In this document: one piece after another, positions 36,174-47,779 of the stretch
Position numbering within the stretch: position 1 is the stretch's first letter
How the letters are laid out: each line of letters opens with the position of its first letter
From: Cryptomeria japonica
Lineage: Eukaryota > Streptophyta > Pinopsida > Cupressales > Cupressaceae
Reading direction: 5' to 3'
Assembly (NCBI RefSeq): GCF_030272615.1
Contig: NC_081412.1
Coordinates: 667,474,352-667,538,351 of the forward strand
DNA length: 64,000 nucleotides
Translations under genes and position numbers: made by a program
Notes under the pieces: model-generated
Told to the model about the DNA's origin: nothing
The model's input: only the letters and a program-made list of their open reading frames with translations
Database searches by the model: none

Positions 36174-38059
36174 TCATTGTTCCAATAACTTCTGCACTTG
36201 CCTTGCTACCTCCTTGTTTTGATTAGGTGTGAGATTGTATGCAACTTTGTTAGGTAGGGATGCTCCGGGAACAAAGTCTATTTTATGGCTTATAGACCTT
36301 CTTGGTGGGAGTGTTGTAGGTGCCCCATCACTCACTACGTCCTTATACTCTTGCAACATTTGCTTCACCTCCTTGGGTACTTCTGCCTGCAACTTGTCTT
36401 CTTCCTCCTTTGGTTTCACAAAGATGGCACACTTCACTATCTCCTCATCATGTAGAAAGTTTAAGAACTCTTTACCAGTAGCCAATAAGACACTAGGTGT
36501 TCTTGAAGTTCCCTCTTCATTCTCTATCAAAGACTGAATCTTAAAGGTCTTACTGTCCTTCTTGAATGAAATGGAGTTCTCCTCTCCATCATAGATCACC
36601 TTCCTATCAAATTGCCAGGGTCTACCTAGTAATAGGTGACAGGCATCCATAGGTAACACATCACAAAGGATCTTATCCTTGTATCCTCCAATAGAAAACT
36701 CTACCCAAGTCTGTTCATTGACAAGCACACTCTGCTCATGATTCAACAATGTCACCTTGTATGGGTTAATGTGGGGTATCCTTGTAAGTTTCAACTTTTT
36801 GGTTGCCTCCTCTAATATTATGTTGTCAGTTGACCCTGAATCAACTCTCACCTTGCAAACTTTACCAAGGATCTTGCACCTCATCCTAAACAATGCTCTC
36901 CTATGCTTAGGTTCATTCTTGACTGGCTTTCTTATCAAGACCCTATTGAACATCAGATTCTCTCCAGTCTTTGATTCAATATGGTCCACTTTAGGTGTCT
37001 TGCTACTTGATGTGTCTTCATATGCATAAGCAACCCTCTTTCCACTATTTGATGAGGTAGGCTTGTCAAGGCACCTATATGTCGGGTGTCCCAATTGACC
37101 ACAATTATAACACTTCATAGTTGCAAAGTAGGAGTTACCCCTACCGGTACCTCTACCCCTACTTGGACCACCTTATGCACCTCTTCCTCTAGAATGGCCT
37201 CCTCTAAGATTGGTTTCACTGCCATGTTTAGTCAACTTTGCTTCTCCTTGGTTCCTCTACTCATTTGCCTTGCTTTGGTAACCACCTCAGTGATTCACTT
37301 GTTCTGTACCTCTACCTCTACCCCTGTTATTGGAGTCTCCTTTCCTTTTGTTCCTCTCTTCCACCTTGACAGCAAGCTGATGGCATTTTTGAACAATAGT
37401 AGGAGTCCATAGGCTTATCTCCTCTTGAAAGTTCCACTTTAGGCCGCTTAGATACCTAGCCACCTTAATAGATTCATCTTCTTGGACTTTGGATCTAAGA
37501 CAAAGTTTTTGAAAATCTTCGGTGTAGGAGGTCACATCAAGGTCTTTTTGCTTCAATCCCTATCTCTTCTTATGAATTTAGACTTCATAATCCTCTGGTA
37601 AGTAGTTCTCTTTGATCTTACTCACCATGGCCTTTCAATTGGCAATAGGTAGCTTCCCCATGCTAACTCTCTCTTCTTGCAGGTACTTGCACCATGTCAA
37701 AGCTGCTCCCCTTAATCTTGATTTGGCAACCTTAACCTTTTGAGCCTCTGTCACTCCCTCACACTCAAAGTGGTTTTCCATGCCCTTAATCAATTCCATG
37801 ATAGTATCAATGTCCATTATTCCACTAAAATGTGGTAATCCTTCAAAAGCTTTGGTGTTCAAAGCCTTAATAGCTTTTACAAATGGTTCTTCATTGAACA
37901 AGGGATCTGGTCCACCACTTCCTGCAGCTTATCCCTTATCTCACGCATAGCTTCTCCAAGGAGTCTATTCTTCTCCTTCTGCTCTTCTACCTCCCTAGCC
38001 AGCTCTGCATTAGTCACCATTGTGCTTTCCCCTACTGATTCACCAGAATACAGAGACAT
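36174..38059 (-). pseudogene. Gypsy G gag and protease
   Basis: Gag starts at ATG 38059, 26 bases below the primer site, with MSLYSGESVGEST. A frame change occurs near 37900 and gag continues with CEGVTEAQKVKVAKSRLRG and AALTWCKYL (typical retrotrans_gag), stopped by TGA (Trp position) near 37633 and by later stops. The frame 37118-36174 has an intact CCHC knuckle (CYNCGQLGHPTYRC) and the protease motif VDSGSTDNII. The same frame reads on towards RT and ends at a TGA at 36174. The protein would form particles and process the polyprotein. Confidence 0.92.
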
Positions 38060-38084
38060 ACACGGTCCACCAAACCTTTAACTT

Positions 38085-38096
38085 GCTCTGATACCA
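38085..38096 (-). other. Gypsy G primer-binding site (initiator tRNA-Met)
   Basis: TGGTATCAGAGC on the element strand, three bases after the LTR end CATCA. It is complementary to the 3' end of plant initiator tRNA-Met. Confidence 0.93.
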
Positions 38097-38099
38097 ATC

Positions 38100-39683
38100 T
38101 GATGAGAAAGGGTATGGGATAGACTAGCCTAGTCTATGTTCTTGGATCCTTTCCTTGGATCACCAGGTGTTCTAACCACACCCTAGGGTCTCCAGGAATC
38201 CCCCTACTAGTGGAATCCCCTAACCTTGCCCAATCCACCCACCAACAAGTTGAAAAGCTACCCCTAAGGTCTCACCTACTCATGAGATTCAAGAAACCCT
38301 TACTTAGGCCAATAAGGGCTAGGCTTGTTCCACACCTTCCAAGGTCTTAGCAAGGATAGGTTAGGTCTCTAAAAAGGTTTTTACACCCATCCATGTGCTC
38401 CCAAGAGGTCTCAAGCTTTCAACCCCTTACTGATTTCACTGTTTTGTGTTTTTCCCTACAAAATAGGGCTACAAGGATTTTGACCAATTAGGCCTCCTAC
38501 CCGGTCCTTTAGGGCTCCCTCTCACAAACGATGCACTTTCTTGTGAAAATTCCTAAAAGACCTACTATTCATTTGGCAAGGACTCAAGGATTTTCCAGGT
38601 TTTAGGCCTCCAAGTGTCCGTACACTGCCCTAAGTGGATTTTAAGGTTTTTAAGGGTTTTTAGGCCTGCCAGGGACATAGTGTAGGTTTTCTGCTCTTGC
38701 CACCTTTTTTGGATTGGTGGAAGCTCCTCCTTCATACCAATTATGTTTCACTCACCCCTCTACAACTCCTCCAAATGTTGCCTTCTTCTCTATCCTTCCT
38801 TGCTCTCCAAGACCTTTGCAACTTGACCCTTCCTAGTCGGGAACTGTCCAGTCTCGCCTAGGAGTGGGTCCTTATATGGCCTCCTTGCATTTTCATGGGC
38901 CCTTCTTGCATTTAAATATGGTAGAGGGTCTCTACTCTCATTCCCCATGGTTTCATGGTGATTTCACAATGGGGAATGGAGTTATGAGCCCATTTATTCA
39001 AACCAGTCCAAAACTGGACAGAGAGAATGCAAATTACAAACTATTTACAAACACACTTCACTTACAAACCAAAACCTGATTTAATTTCTCAAAATGAAAG
39101 TGAACACACCATACAAGACACTCCACATATTTTTGCATGAAAATCAATCCATTAATGATCTTTCTTTACTCCATTTGTGCCGACTGGCAACAAAAATTGC
39201 AGTCACAATCAGTTAGTTTGCTTGTGTCGTACAACATCTGACATCCAACCCATTAACTTAGGGTTTTCAAATACTTATAATACCCTCTCCTCAGTTTGTG
39301 TGCCCATATTAGGGTTGTCCATGCCAAACTAAGATTTTTGGCCACTAAGTGAAAAAGTTGCTTGACAACTTTTTAAAGTTGTGCAACTTTTGCAACTTTT
39401 GAGCAACTTTCCCAATGTTGCTTTTCTTGACTCCTAGACCCACATTGGGCCAACCTAAGGACACTACCACACTATAAAGGACCCCTAAACACCTCAAAGG
39501 CACACATACCCTCTATTTTCAAGAAAATCTCAATCTTAACTTATGACCCTAAGACCTCAACTAGGACCCTAACTAGAACCCATGAGCACATAGCTCTTAT
39601 TATATATACAATGGCTTCATTGAGAAGTAAAAGAACAAACAAAAACAAATGGTGGGAGCCCTTTGAAGGGTGCTCCTACACCA
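38100..39683 (-). repeat. Gypsy G 5' LTR (1584 bp)
   Basis: Partner of 31908-33485. It contains the same hairpin region in altered form (39352-39400, with an extra 'gcaacttttgcaactttt'). It ends CTACACCA followed by TSD TGAAC. Confidence 0.95.
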
Positions 39684-40285
39684 TGAACACTGCCATCAAA
39701 ACTATTTAGCTCATAGGCTGTCAATTTTGCAATGATGGAGTCTAAGGATACCTTAGTCCTTTTTATTGATCTGAGCTCTTGAATAGTAGCAACCCTTATT
39801 GAATAGACCGGCAATAGGTATCTCAGGAATTTGCTTACCATAGTGGCATCTTCTATTTTACCACCTGCACTCTTGATATCTTGAACAATGGTTTTGATTC
39901 TTATTCTATACTGTTGAATGGTCTCACATTCAATCATTTGCATATCTTCAAACTTCCCTCTAAGGCTTTCTTCCTTAGCCTGTTTTACATGTTCATCACT
40001 GCCATAGATATTTTCAAGAGTATCCCATACCTCTTTGGGATTTACCTTATCCTAAACATCAATAAACTCAATGTCAGATAAACAACTAATTAGGGCTTCC
40101 ATAACTTGCCCATTCTCCTGCATCTCTCTCTTTTGGTCATCGATAAGGGTACCCGTAGGAGCAACATAGGAAGTCTCAACATAGCTACAGTGTTTAGCAC
40201 CCATGCTTCTGATGAATATCTTCATTCCCTCTTTCCATATACTAAAGTTTTCTTGGTTAAACTTTGGACCTTCCCTCTTCATCAT
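39684..40285 (-). pseudogene. Copia A gag N-terminus (proximal to gypsy insertion)
   Basis: The frame 40285-40052 begins MMKREGPKFNQENFSIWKEG, as in copia gag N-termini, and ends at a TAG (40054-40052) where family members have Gln. The second part, 39943-39689, contains ECETIQQYRIRIKTIVQDIK and KLTAYELNSFDGSV, then runs into gypsy G. The 3' half continues at 31902. The start is about 60 bases after the primer site (40354-40345). Confidence 0.88.
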
Positions 40286-40344
40286 TAGACTGGGATCTTT
40301 ACCTCAAGCGATTAAGCTTATAGCATGGAGGACCTAGAGGATGG

Positions 40345-40354
40345 TCTGATACCA
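40345..40354 (-). other. Copia A primer-binding site
   Basis: TGGTATCAGA on the element strand lies one base inside the LTR end at 40356 and is complementary to initiator tRNA-Met. Confidence 0.9.
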
Positions 40355-40355
40355 A

Positions 40356-41873
40356 TGGATAACTCAATGATGAACAGATAGTACTAACCTGGTAATGAGA
40401 GGGGGTGGTGAATCAGTACAGACAAAAATACAGTCCTAAACCAGTTTGACAACAGACACTTCAAATGACTGGCAAGCAGTGACACCAGTTTGAAATAGAG
40501 TGCAACCGGTAAAGCTAAGAATGACTGAGACAAGCATTAACCGGTTACTCACTTAAGATTTTCACTCAACTCAAGACTACACTACCATTTCACCCTTATG
40601 CATAAACATGTAATCTATCATCAGATCATAATAACAGCTAGTTCAACATGTTTTATTGACAGGCATAAAACACAGAACCATCATATGCTTGACAGATAAT
40701 AGGAAAGCATCACAAGATAAAAGCATCACACATGACACACATATTTTTCATGTGGAAACCCAACTGGGAAAAACCACAGTGGGGATGAATACCCACAAGC
40801 TATTTTTGAACTCTTTAGAAGTCCGCTCTGTTAGGAGCCTTGTCTGGTTAGAGACATTACAATAGGTTCTGCTAGGAACCGATCCTGTTAAAGATCACCC
40901 GGTTAAGGGATGGCTACAATACCCAGTTAAGGGTTAAACCCTGTTAAAGGTTACCTTGTTAGAGGATTTCAAGAACTCAATAGCTAAAGGATTTCGAACT
41001 CAATAGCTTTGAATTACCCTATTAAAGGATTTACAGCAAGCTGGTTAAGGCTACCCTGTTAAGGGATTTTCCAACTGTTGAGGTGGTTAGAGATCAACAA
41101 GTATTACAATAATCTGGTAACAGCACTCAATGCCAATGTAGATCCACTTAAGCTCCTCTTCACCTTCTGCACTTACACTCTGCAGGTATCACTTCTCTTC
41201 TTTTGGTCTGGCAAGAATCACGTATCCCTTCTCTTGGATACACACACACAACTTTTGCCAACAACCTTAGAAAAAGACACAACATCGACCTTATAGGAGA
41301 ATAGATAGGTCGGTAGCATAAACCCTAAACCCTAAACTTGTTAGGTTAAGGAATTCAAATGGTTCAATCCTGACCGTCGAGAACACTCCATTAATTGCAA
41401 CAGTCTTGATCCAATCTCAAGACATTCTCCATCGTCCATTTTCATCGATTGCATGGCGGTTGATAACCCATCACACGTTATCACCATTTTACAGACTTCG
41501 CACATTCCCGAGGTAGATAGGAACAATCTCCTTCATGCAAGATCCTTCACGCGCATAAGGATGATGTGGCAACATGATCTATTCTTCATTACAATGCTAA
41601 CTCATCACACAATGTCACCGGTTGAGCCACACAGGCTTGAAGCACTTCAACCAGAAACCCTGAAGTTGAGACTACCAACCGGTAGTCATACAACACTTCC
41701 ATGTGCCAATTCCCATAACCATATGTCGGTTCACCTTGAACAAGCACACCACTTCACTTTGGCACACATGTCGGTTCAAAGTGTTATGTCGATTCTCACC
41801 TCTTCAACATATTGACATTAATGACAACATACAATGTCATTATGTCCTCATACCGATTCACATAATGCCAACA
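40356..41873 (-). repeat. Copia A 5' LTR (1518 bp)
   Basis: Same length as the partner at 26710-28227 and nearly identical. It starts TGGATAACTC, ends GCCAACA, and carries the double telobox at 41320-41336. Confidence 0.95.
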
Positions 41874-41878
41874 TGATA

Positions 41879-42089
41879 TCTCTATAAAGCTCTATTTTTC
41901 ACATTTATATCTCCCCCTTTGACATCAATGCCAGAAATCTGACATAAACATCAAAGAAAAATCATAAAAGCTCTGAACCACATAGCTGACTACTCCCCCT
42001 AAGTAGTAGCATCAACACATCAATCCGGAATGAATGATAGCACTGTTAAATGCATACCAGACTGATGCCAATCAACATCACTCAAGTCT
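41879..42089 (-). other. Copia B 3' untranslated region, proximal part
   Basis: This continues B's sequence interrupted by Copia A. It contains two more purine tracts on the element strand (plus 'atctccccctttgacatca' at about 41910 and 'actactccccctaagtag' at about 41989), making at least four in Copia B. Confidence 0.8.
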
Positions 42090-42852
42090 CTATGGGAGGG
42101 GAAAAGACCCCCAATCTGTCTCTGAAGTAATCAAATGATTCCTTAGGAAAAGGTTTAGTGAAGATGTCTGCAATCTACTCTTTAGTGTTCACACAAACCA
42201 GTTTGACTTCATTTGCTTCCACCTTCTCCTTCAGAAAATTATACTTGATAGAAATGTGCTTAGTCTTAGAATGAAATACTGGATTCTTTGATATGTCAAT
42301 AGCAACAGAGTTATCACAGTGAATAACTACCGGTTCATTACAATAAACCCTTATGTCCTTCAACATTTTCTTCATCCATAGAACTTGTGTATAGTTAGTA
42401 GCAGCAACAACATACTCAACTTCAATTGTAGATAAAGAAGTAAATGATTGTCAATTGCTGATCCATGAAACAAGTTTCCTTCCAAGAAAGAAAGTTCCAT
42501 TGGATGTGCTCTTTCGGTCATCAACATCTCCAACCTAATCAATATCTGTATATGCACATTGTGTAAAGTCATCATTTTTAGGATACCACAAACCATACTC
42601 AGTTGTTCCTTGCAAATACCTCAAAATCCTTTTCACCGCACTCTCATGATTCTCTCTAAGATCACTCTGATATCTTGATACAATACAAACTACATTCATT
42701 ATATCCGGTCTAGTCTGAGTCAGATATAACAAACCTCCAATCATAGATTTATACCTTCTAGGATTTACTGGAGGTGACTTTGTCAATTTCTCACTTGTAA
42801 CCATAGGAGTACCAACCGGTTTAGAATTTTCCATACCAAATTTCTTCAACAA
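42090..42852 (-). pseudogene. Copia B RNase H and Pol C-terminus
   Basis: The frame 42852-42535 reads KFGMENSKPVGTPMVTSEKL, TRPDIMN and AVKRILRYLQGTTEYGLWYP, ending in YTDID. Frame changes follow. The frame 42375-42175 has VIHCDNSVAIDISKNPVFHS and KHISIKYNFLKEKVEANEVK. The family end DIFTKPFPKESF can be read near 42140. Broken by stops and at least one frameshift. Confidence 0.9.
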
Positions 42853-42906
42853 CTCTCTAGCATACTTAGTTTGACAGATGAAAATACCTTTATCATTCTG
42901 AGTAAT

Positions 42907-43550
42907 CTACAAACCTAAGAAAAATGTCATCGCCCCAATCATAGACATCTCAAATTCATTCTTCATATTATCAGAGAATTTCATACATAACTTATCCTCA
43001 CCTCCAAAAATGATATCATCAATAAAGACTTCAACAATCAATATGTCATCATCAATGATCTTATAATATAAGTTAATGTCAGCATTACCTTTAGTGAAAC
43101 CAAGCTTCAAAAGATATTTGTCCAATCTAGCATACCAAACTCTAGGAGCTTGTTTCAATACATATAAAGCTTTCCTTAACTTGCAAACCATGTTTTTGTC
43201 ATCTGAAAGTGAAAATCCATTAGGTTTCTCAATATAAACTTCCTCTTCAATATCTCCATTAAAAAATGCACACTTAACATCCATCTGATAAACCTTGTAT
43301 TTCTTATGGGTAACATAAGAAAGAAATAGTCTCATAGCTTCAATCCTAGCTACCGGAGCAAAAGTCTCATCATAATCAATTCCTTCCTTCTGAGAATATC
43401 ATTTACATACCAATTTAGCCTTATTCCTCACAACTTATCCATCCTCATTCAATTTACTCCTAAAAACCTATTTAGTTCTAATAACATTCTTATGTTTAGG
43501 TCAGGGAACTAAAGTCCATGTGTTGTTCTTTTCTATCTGCTCTAATTCCT
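42907..43550 (-). pseudogene. Copia B reverse transcriptase
   Basis: The frame 43335-42907 has [40 protein letters not shown] and the active site FIDD (about 43026-43015, both Asp present), followed by [16 protein letters not shown] and FFLGL, residues typical of Sirevirus-like copia Pol. The N-terminal part (43550-43336) is broken by stops. GLKQAP of the family is VLKQAP here. Confidence 0.9.
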
Positions 43551-43927
43551 CTTCCATAGCTCTCATCCAGCATTCATCTTTACAAGCTTCAATAACTGAT
43601 GCCGGATCAACTTGAGAAATTAAACATACCTCGTCAGATGCCAACCTTCTCTTGTCATCACCCCTTTGTTCTTGTCTCCAATGATTTGATCTTCTGAATG
43701 ATTTAACCTTACATACTGAGGATTCTTTTGACTTTTTGTTCCTCTACTTTGATCTTCAATTACTATTGAATTTATGATATTGTTGGGGTAATTGGTTCAA
43801 CATTTTGTTCCATTACAGGTGCTACCGGTTCAGTTATGATCATCTCCACTTCTGGTTCTCTCTCATAAGTTTTGATTTGACCTTTGTACAACTCATCCAC
43901 CTTGACATAAGAAATCTCCACAATTCT

Positions 43928-44797
43928 TTACAATCTCTTGTTATAACATCTATATGCTTTTCTTTCATTAGAATGACCAAGAAATATCCCTTCATCACAT
44001 CTAGGATCAAACTTCCCAATGGAATCATCTCTTTTGATATAGCATTTACTACCAAAGATTCTAAAATACTTAACTGAAGGTGTATGCCCAAACCATAACT
44101 CATAAGGTGTCTTATCGGTGTCTCCTTTGATATGAAATCTGTTGAATGTGTATACTGCCATGCTCACAACTTCTCTCCAATAAATATGAGCCAAATTAGT
44201 TTCCATCATCATAGATCTAGCCTCATCCAAGATAGTTATGTTCTTTCTCTCCACAACACCATTCTGCTGAGGTGTGTGGGGTGCAGACATTTGTCTCCTT
44301 ATCCCATGCTTCTCACAATAACTGTTAAATTCATCGGATGTAAATTCACCACCCTGATCTGACCTTAAACATTTAATCTTCAACCCTATCTCTTTCTCAA
44401 CTTTAGCTTTAAAGATTTTAAACTTTTCAAAAGCTTCAGATTTCTCCCTTAGAAAAGTAACCCACATCATTCTAGAATAGTCATTGATGATTAGCATAAA
44501 ATATCTATCACCCTGAAATTTTTTTATTCTAGGAGGACCACACAAATCAGTATGAATAAGATCAATAATATCATTAGATTTCTCTTGTATACTCTTAAAA
44601 TAAGTTCTGACCTACTTTCCCATTTGACATTCCTTACATACCGAATTATAGGGTATCATAATCTTAGGTATATCTCTAACAACCTTAGTTGAGCTGATAT
44701 TAACAATGCAATCAAAATTCACATGACACAACCTCTTGTGCCATAGCCAACTCTCATCAATTTGTGCAATCAAACATGTCTTCTCATCGGAGTTCAA
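43928..44797 (-). pseudogene. Copia B integrase
   Basis: The frame 44797-44612 has the zinc domain (HKRLCHVNFDCIV, CKECQMGK). The frame 44545-43928 has DRYFMLIINDYSRMMWVTFL, LRSDQGGEFTSDEF (second Asp), HTPQQNGVVERKN (Glu) and GIFLGHSNERKAYRCYN. The first catalytic Asp (HTDLCGP) lies between the two pieces near 44555. The catalytic part is otherwise well kept. Confidence 0.92.
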
Positions 44798-44941
44798 GTG
44801 AAAGATGTTACCTTTAGTCTATGTACCAGTTGCAATCTCCAATCCAGATCTGTTAATGATTTTGTATTTTCCATCCTTGAACTATAATTGAAATCCCTTA
44901 TCCACCAACTGTCCTACACTCAAAAGATTATGCCTTAAACC

Positions 44942-46279
44942 TTAAACATAATAAACATTATCAATATTATGCTTACCATCTAATGATATAGTTCCTTTTC
45001 CTCTAATCATGCATGCTTTGTCATCTCCAAATCTAACCAGACCTCCATCAAATTCTTGCAAAGATAAAAATTTCCTTTTATCTCCAATCATATGATGTGA
45101 ATAACCACTATCTATCACCCATTCATCTTTGTCTTCAATTTTAGTAGCAAGGGCCTTTTCCTCATTTTGAATGACAGGTACCAGAGCATCTTCCTTAATA
45201 GCCATAAATACCCATTCATTTCCACTACCTGATCCACTAGTTGAATCTTGTGTCAGTTCATCATCATAATCAGTCACACCTTCCTCATCCGCATGGTCAC
45301 ATGATTTGTCTTTGTGTCTCCTGTACTTATGCTTGTTCTGATAATCATGGTTAGGCCTAAAATATCTTCTAGCTTTCTCTTCAAGTCTTGAATTCCTCTC
45401 GGGACATTTAGATGCAAAATAACCTATATTATTACATGCAAAGCATTTAAAAGGTGATTTTCCTTCATACTTACTTCCCGTCGGACCTTTAGGTATTCTT
45501 CTAGCAAATAGGGCTTCAAGTTGCTCAAACTCTTCATCTTCTTTCTTCATTTCCTCTAGTTCCTTCTCATATAAAGTTTTCCAATCACTCTTGCTAGTTG
45601 ATGATGTAGGTGCATGAAAAGTAGATCCAGTCTTTGCAGCTCCTTGAGGATCAAATTCTTCAAGCTCAAAAGAAGATAATGTTCCAACCAAAGTATCCTC
45701 ATTAACAAGAGTGTTAGCCATTGTTCTTAGTTCATTAATTGCATTAGCCTTCATCTTGTAAGTCAGTGGAAAAGCTCTCAAAACTTTAGAAATAATCTCA
45801 TCTTTTTTCAAAGATCCACCATAGCACTAAATTCCCATAACAATTTTGTTAACTCTTTCCATAAAAGCAATAATCCTTTCATCTTCTTCCATCTTCAAGT
45901 TTTCATACCTCACCCGACAACCATCAAGTTTAGAAATTTTAACAATACGGTCACCTTCATTCAAAGCCTCCAACTTATCCCATATAGCCTTTGCAGATGA
46001 TTGGTCAGTTAATCCTATAATTTGCTGATCAGAAAGTGCACTGAAGAGTACTTGTCTTTCTCTACAATTACTTTCAATGTCCTTATCCAAGTTTGTTAGA
46101 GGAGGTTTTCCAGATGATGGATTATAAGGAGTATAGCTTTTCTCCTCAATCTCCCAAATTTCTTTCCCAATACATCTCAAATGAGTCTCCATCTGAATCT
46201 TCCATACCCTGTAATTTGTTGAATCAAGCTTAGGGGTTTCTCTCCAAAAAATAGATGCATTTGAACTATTAGATGCCAT
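44942..46279 (-). pseudogene. Copia B gag and protease
   Basis: The frame 46279-45827 starts MASNSSNASIFWRETPKLDS, with KAIWDKLEALNEGD and ENLKMEEDERI. The frame 45811-44942 continues, interrupted by one stop at about 45825, with the knuckle CFACNNIGYFASKC, in which the His ligand is Tyr (codon 45421-45419, CAT to TAT). The protease motif WVIDSGYSHHMI has the DSG intact, while the usual following Cys is Tyr. A primer site reading TGGTATTAGA (46333-46324) lies upstream and differs from the canonical site by C to T. Confidence 0.9.
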
Positions 46280-46323
46280 AGGATCTTCCTCAAGTGGTTA
46301 ATCTTCTGCAAAGAGGACCAAGA

Positions 46324-46333
46324 TCTAATACCA
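46324..46333 (-). other. Copia B primer-binding site, mutated
   Basis: TGGTATTAGA on the element strand next to the 5' LTR. The initiator tRNA-Met site would be TGGTATCAGA, so one C to T change has occurred. Confidence 0.8.
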
Positions 46334-46335
46334 AT

Positions 46336-47558
46336 TGTTAGGATAACTGGTGGACAACTGAGAGGGGGGGGTGAATCAGGGGGTGAATCAGTTGTCAACA
46401 TATTATAAAACTTTAAGCATACAAAACCTTTTACCAAAATGCATAAACCAAATACCGGAATAGTAAATATAACAATTAAGCACAAACATAAATCACAGAA
46501 CAAGTACCAACCATCCATATCACATAACGCCAAGATTTGTACATGGAAAATGCGGTAAATGGATAAACCACGGTGGGAAGCCTACCCATAGTCAGATAAT
46601 ACATCTACAACAAGTATGTGATTATAATAAGAGGGACCTGCACATGTAGGAAGGCACACTTCCTAGAGGGCACTTCTCATCACTAAAGGACCCTCACTAA
46701 CTATGAAGAAATCCAGACTACAATCCGGAAAGATGAGTGGACTGCAAGAATAACATCTCCTATGCCTGAGTACAATTCTGGTTAAGCTCAATACTGGATG
46801 TCTTAAACCTCTTACACAAACCCAATTCAATCACCTATGATTGACCAAAACCTTTGCATATGATTACAACTTTATTTACACAAATAATTCCATAACCCAC
46901 ATATACGATCTACAAAGAGATCTTACAACAAATTTATACCAACCCAGGACCTAAACAATTAGGTCTGCCATGTAAAAGATAATACAATAAATCCATTACA
47001 TAATATCACAAACCAATGTTAAACCAAGTCTGCCTAAGACCAAAACAACATTATCCAATCGATGAATCCAATCGGTGACACATTGGGAGCATCAACCAAC
47101 ACGTTGCATAAATCGATCCATAACCTAGCAGAAAAGCACCAGACCCAAAATAGGTCGCCATAAGCCAAATGAAACACCACAATCAATTGGAACATGAAAA
47201 TGATAACCATCCACATCCTGATAACCTTCTAGAAGCTACACCAACACCACTTATCGGATTCATCAAAAGAAAATCATCAAAGCGTTGTCGGCAAAATCCT
47301 TATCGGTGACCAACAGTCTTACTAGAACATATGATAGCCACTGGATCATCAAATCCCGAACCAACTGAATGTGATACAAACACATGAATAACCAATCCAA
47401 ACCAATTCCAATAACTGGAACAAACCAGAGACAAATCTCTTGATCAACATCATAAACCAACAACTCCACCAGAAGTCGGTAGACAACAAAACAACTAGTG
47501 TTGACATCAATGACAAAAATCAATGCAACACATAATCAATTCCTCCAAATTTCCAAGA
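46336..47558 (-). repeat. Copia B 5' LTR (1223 bp)
   Basis: Partner of 25342-26547. It has a local duplication of 'gggtgaatcag' at 46370-46392, which explains most of the length difference. It shows more differences from its partner than the Copia A LTR pair does, fitting greater age. Confidence 0.9.
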
Positions 47559-47745
47559 GTATATGCACCAAGTTGTGCAACCAAAAATTTGCCACTAAGT
47601 TTTTTTTCAAAAAAGGGTCATTTGTCGTGCACCAAATAGAGGTCTCACCGAATAGGTTTGTGTGCCAAGCCTAAGGTTTGGTCACACCAAACCTATTTAG
47701 CGAGCACCAAATTTGGTACTAGCCAAATGTTTACATTCAATTTGT

Positions 47746-47779
<34 letters not shown>

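Larger units (their letters stand above)
31908..39683 (-). mobile_element. Gypsy G: chromovirus-type Ty3/gypsy LTR retrotransposon nested in Copia A gag
   Basis: The 7776-bp element has LTRs at 31908-33485 and 38100-39683, a TSD TGAAC, primer site TGGTATCAGAGC (38096-38085, complementary to initiator tRNA-Met) and polypurine tract AGAGGGGGAG (33486-33497). Coding order on the minus strand is gag, PR, RT, RNase H, IN and a chromodomain, which places it among the chromoviruses. It is the youngest of the three nested insertions. The coding region has several stops, a gag frameshift and a changed RNase H residue, so it is not autonomous. Confidence 0.95.
26710..41873 (-). mobile_element. Copia A: Sirevirus-like LTR retrotransposon nested in Copia B
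   Basis: Both LTRs are 1518 bp (26710-28227 and 40356-41873) and nearly identical. The 72-codon stretch at 27432-27650 and 41078-41296 translates identically. A perfect 5-bp TSD TGATA flanks the element (26705-26709 and 41874-41878). The tRNA-iMet primer site TGGTATCAGA lies at 40354-40345. Without gypsy G (inserted in gag) it is about 7.4 kb. Order on the minus strand is gag, PR, IN, RT, RNase H. The polyprotein has several nonsense codons and a damaged zinc knuckle, so it is defective despite its young-looking LTRs. Confidence 0.94.
25342..47558 (-). mobile_element. Copia B: Sirevirus-like LTR retrotransposon, outermost of the nest
   Basis: The LTRs are at 25342-26547 (3' LTR) and 46336-47558 (5' LTR). 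Flanking 5-bp sequences are GCATA (25337-25341) and GTATA (47559-47563), a target-site duplication with one mismatch. Copia A is inserted between its RNase H region and its 3' LTR. Without that insertion it would be about 7.0 kb. Coding order on the minus strand is gag, protease, integrase, RT, RNase H, typical of Ty1/copia. The 3' LTR has lost its terminal TG (reads CG on the element strand). As the host of the other two insertions it is the oldest of the three. It has many stops and is not autonomous. Confidence 0.9.

Noticed and set aside
31903-39688. Gypsy G and Copia A gag as a chimeric gene
   Set aside because: The TGAAC duplication and intact LTR ends show a simple insertion.
28436-46279. 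A single very long copia element with a repeated pol
   Set aside because: Two complete LTR pairs with separate TSDs show that this is nesting of Copia A in Copia B, with gypsy G inside A.
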